Origin: Pseudomonas sp. GL-B-19
Lineage (GTDB): Bacteria; Pseudomonadota; Gammaproteobacteria; Pseudomonadales; Pseudomonadaceae
Length of the DNA stretch: 64,000 bases
Assembly: GCF_019956415.1 (NCBI RefSeq)
Contig: NZ_JAHBDK010000028.1
Coordinates: 1-64,000, forward strand
Direction: 5' to 3'
Numbering within the stretch: position 1 is the first letter of the stretch; every line of letters starts with the position of its first letter. The notes under the pieces were generated by a model. That model did no database searches, was not told the DNA's origin, and worked only from the letters and a program-made list of their open reading frames with translations. Below are positions 62,222 to 64,000 of this stretch, one piece after another. Made by a program: the position numbers and the translations under genes.

Positions 62222-63598
62222 TCAGCACTCCACCGCGCTAACCGCCAACCCACCGCGCGAAGTCTCTTTATATTTGTCATGCATATCGGCGCCGGTATCG
62301 CGCATGGTGCGGATCACCCGGTCCAGCGAGATAAAGTGCTGACCATCCCCACGCAGCGCCATTTGCGCCGCGTTGATCGCTTTCACCGCCGCAATCGCGT
62401 TGCGCTCAATGCATGGCACTTGTACCAGACCGCCCACCGGGTCGCAGGTCAGGCCGAGGTTGTGTTCCAAGCCGATTTCGGCGGCGTTGCACAGCTGTTC
62501 CGGCGTGGCGCCGAGAATCTCCGCCAACCCCGCCGCCGCCATCGCGCAGGCCGAACCCACTTCGCCCTGGCAACCGACTTCGGCACCGGAGATCGAAGCG
62601 TTCTTTTTGCACAGAATCCCCACGGCTGCGGCGCTGAGGAAATAGTCGACGACATTGGCATCTGTCACCGATTCGCTGAACTTCATAAAGTAGTGCAGCA
62701 CCGCCGGAATGATCCCCGCCGCGCCGTTGGTCGGCGCTGTCACCATTCGCCCGCCAGCGGCGTTTTCTTCGTTGACCGCCAGCGCGAACAGGTTGACCCA
62801 CTCCATGGCGCTCAAGGTCGAGCCGATCACGTTCGGCTTGCCCAGCTCCTGCAAGCTGCGGTGCAACTTCGCCGCGCGACGACGCACATTCAAACCGCCG
62901 GGCAAGATGCCTTCGTGCTTGAGGCCCTGGTCGACGCAATCCTGCATGGCGCGCCAAAGCTTCATCAGGCCGGCGCGGATTTCTTCCTCACTGCGCCAGA
63001 CCTTCTCGTTGGCCATCATTAACTCAGCCACGCGCAGGTTGTGCTTCTGGCAAAGGCTCAGCAACTCGACGGCGCTGGAGAAATCGTACGGCAACACGGT
63101 GCGATCCAGATCGACCACACCGCTGGACGCCTGGGCTTCATCCACGACAAAACCGCCGCCGACGGAATAGTAGGTGTCGCGATGCAGTTCGCCGTGATCG
63201 CCTTCGACGATCAGGGTCATGGCATTGGGGTGGAAAGGCAGGTTTTCGTCGATCAAGCGCATGTCCCGCGCCCAGATGAAGGGCACCGACAAGCGACCGT
63301 CGAGGAGCAACGTGCGGGTTTCGCGCAGGGTTTCGATACGGATGCCGATTTGCGACGGGTCGATCGCGTCCGGCCACTCGCCCATCAAGCCCATGATCAC
63401 CGCGTTGTCGCTGCCGTGACCGATGCCGGTGGCCGACAACGAACCGTACAGTTGAACTTCGACGCGACACACTTGCTCCAGCAAATGCTTCTCCCGCAGC
63501 GACTCAACAAACAATGCGGCGGCCCGCATAGGCCCCACGGTGTGTGAACTGGAAGGGCCGATGCCGATTTTGAACAGGTCGAAAACACTGATAGCCAT
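62222..63598 (-). CDS. sdaB: L-serine ammonia-lyase
   Basis: A 458-residue iron-sulfur L-serine dehydratase giving pyruvate and ammonia. The N-terminal beta domain (about 1-160: FDLFKIGIGPSSSHTVGPMRAA, with the SSHT serine-binding loop) is fused to the alpha catalytic domain (about 175-455), with cluster cysteines in ILCKKNASISGAEVGCQGEVGSACAMA and CDPVGGLVQVPCIERNA. It would drain the serine made by GlyA. Starts at ATG 63598. In P. aeruginosa it is the neighbour of gbdR and is part of the GbdR regulon. Confidence 0.95.
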   Translation of the reverse strand: MAISVFDLFKIGIGPSSSHTVGPMRAAALFVESLREKHLLEQVCRVEVQLYGSLSATGIGHGSDNAVIMGLMGEWPDAIDPSQIGIRIETLRETRTLLLDGRLSVPFIWARDMRLIDENLPFHPNAMTLIVEGDHGELHRDTYYSVGGGFVVDEAQASSGVVDLDRTVLPYDFSSAVELLSLCQKHNLRVAELMMANEKVWRSEEEIRAGLMKLWRAMQDCVDQGLKHEGILPGGLNVRRRAAKLHRSLQELGKPNVIGSTLSAMEWVNLFALAVNEENAAGGRMVTAPTNGAAGIIPAVLHYFMKFSESVTDANVVDYFLSAAAVGILCKKNASISGAEVGCQGEVGSACAMAAAGLAEILGATPEQLCNAAEIGLEHNLGLTCDPVGGLVQVPCIERNAIAAVKAINAAQMALRGDGQHFISLDRVIRTMRDTGADMHDKYKETSRGGLAVSAVEC

Positions 63599-64000
63599 TA
63601 CTGCCGAACTCCTGGATGTGCCGACTCCAGACGCAAAAAGCGCCCAGTGGCGGAGCTGCTACGCTCAAGCTGCAATCCGCCGAGATGGCCGCATCATCAG
63701 GCTTTTGTCATGTCGTTCGACGTCTCACACCGACGCACTCATGCCCACTAACGCCGCAGGGCGGCAACGCAATGTTTTCGCCGTTTTTTAGCGGATCAGA
63801 GGGAGAAAGAGGGCTGAAAAAAGCTGTAAACGACGTCACCGACACTAGATGCGACCCTCCCTGTACTGGTTACGACGCACCCTGTAGGCGTCAGATTTTC
63901 ACTGGTACATGATCGTATCGACTCGATTGCAAGGCGCCGTGGTAGAGATGTCTCCAAAACGCCATCCAACCGCAACCTATAAGTGCGGTGGTCCAGTCGG
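63599..64000. other. Upstream region of sdaB, no gene seen
   Basis: A 402-base stretch upstream of sdaB to the window edge. It probably holds the sdaB promoter and that of a divergent gene beyond the edge (a choline transporter gene in P. aeruginosa). No convincing frame, terminator or repeat was found. Confidence 0.5.

Noticed and set aside
63540..63912. Short plus-strand frames near the right edge.
   Set aside because: They start inside sdaB, have poor composition and no ribosome site.

Overview
The window is chromosomal DNA of a Pseudomonas, most likely of the P. fluorescens group. The evidence is GC-rich coding sequence, dozens of REP palindromes of the GGAGCGAGCCTGCTCGCGAT type typical of that group, and gene order that I recognise from the P. 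aeruginosa glcB-fiuIRA-creBCD and gbcAB-dgcAB-cdh-gbdR-sdaB regions. No tRNA, rRNA, prophage or CRISPR array was seen.

Layout. 1-240: the end of an IS3-family insertion sequence, running off the left edge and inserted into a REP. 419-8306: housekeeping and metabolic genes (RarD transporter, GcvR-like ACT protein, malate synthase G, a lone receiver, a cNMP/CBS/DUF294 protein coupled to a 3'-5' exonuclease). 8520-14050: a cell-surface signalling iron-uptake unit (FecI-type sigma, FecR-type regulator, TonB receptor resembling FiuA, PepSY membrane protein, small membrane protein). 14219-20999: GST, the creBCD two-component locus, a RimK-C-like protease, an acyltransferase and a DUF2780 protein. 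21215-23177: a fasciclin protein beside an ECF sigma and a RskA-like anti-sigma.

23286-63598 is essentially one catabolic super-locus for carnitine, glycine betaine, dimethylglycine, sarcosine and serine. CaiX binds carnitine. A BBOX-like dioxygenase would make carnitine from gamma-butyrobetaine. CdhA, CdhC and CdhB convert carnitine to glycine betaine. GbcAB demethylates betaine to dimethylglycine, DgcAB with a dedicated EtfAB pair gives sarcosine, and SoxBDAG gives glycine. GlyA makes serine and SdaB makes pyruvate. FdhA and PurU handle the released C1 units. CdhR and GbdR, two GlxA/AraC-type regulators, lie within it.

Three blocks interrupt this locus. The first is a RAYT transposase gene bracketed by its probable REP palindromes (34.4-35.3 kb). 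The second is an orphan Hcp gene followed by a large effector-like protein with a hydrophobic glycine-rich C-terminus and two AT-rich small membrane proteins (36.3-39.1 kb), a likely type VI secretion effector/immunity cassette. The third is a 780-bp non-coding stretch (41.9-42.6 kb) with four exact DnaA boxes in repeated units. The cassette and the DnaA-box stretch are the least explained parts of the window.
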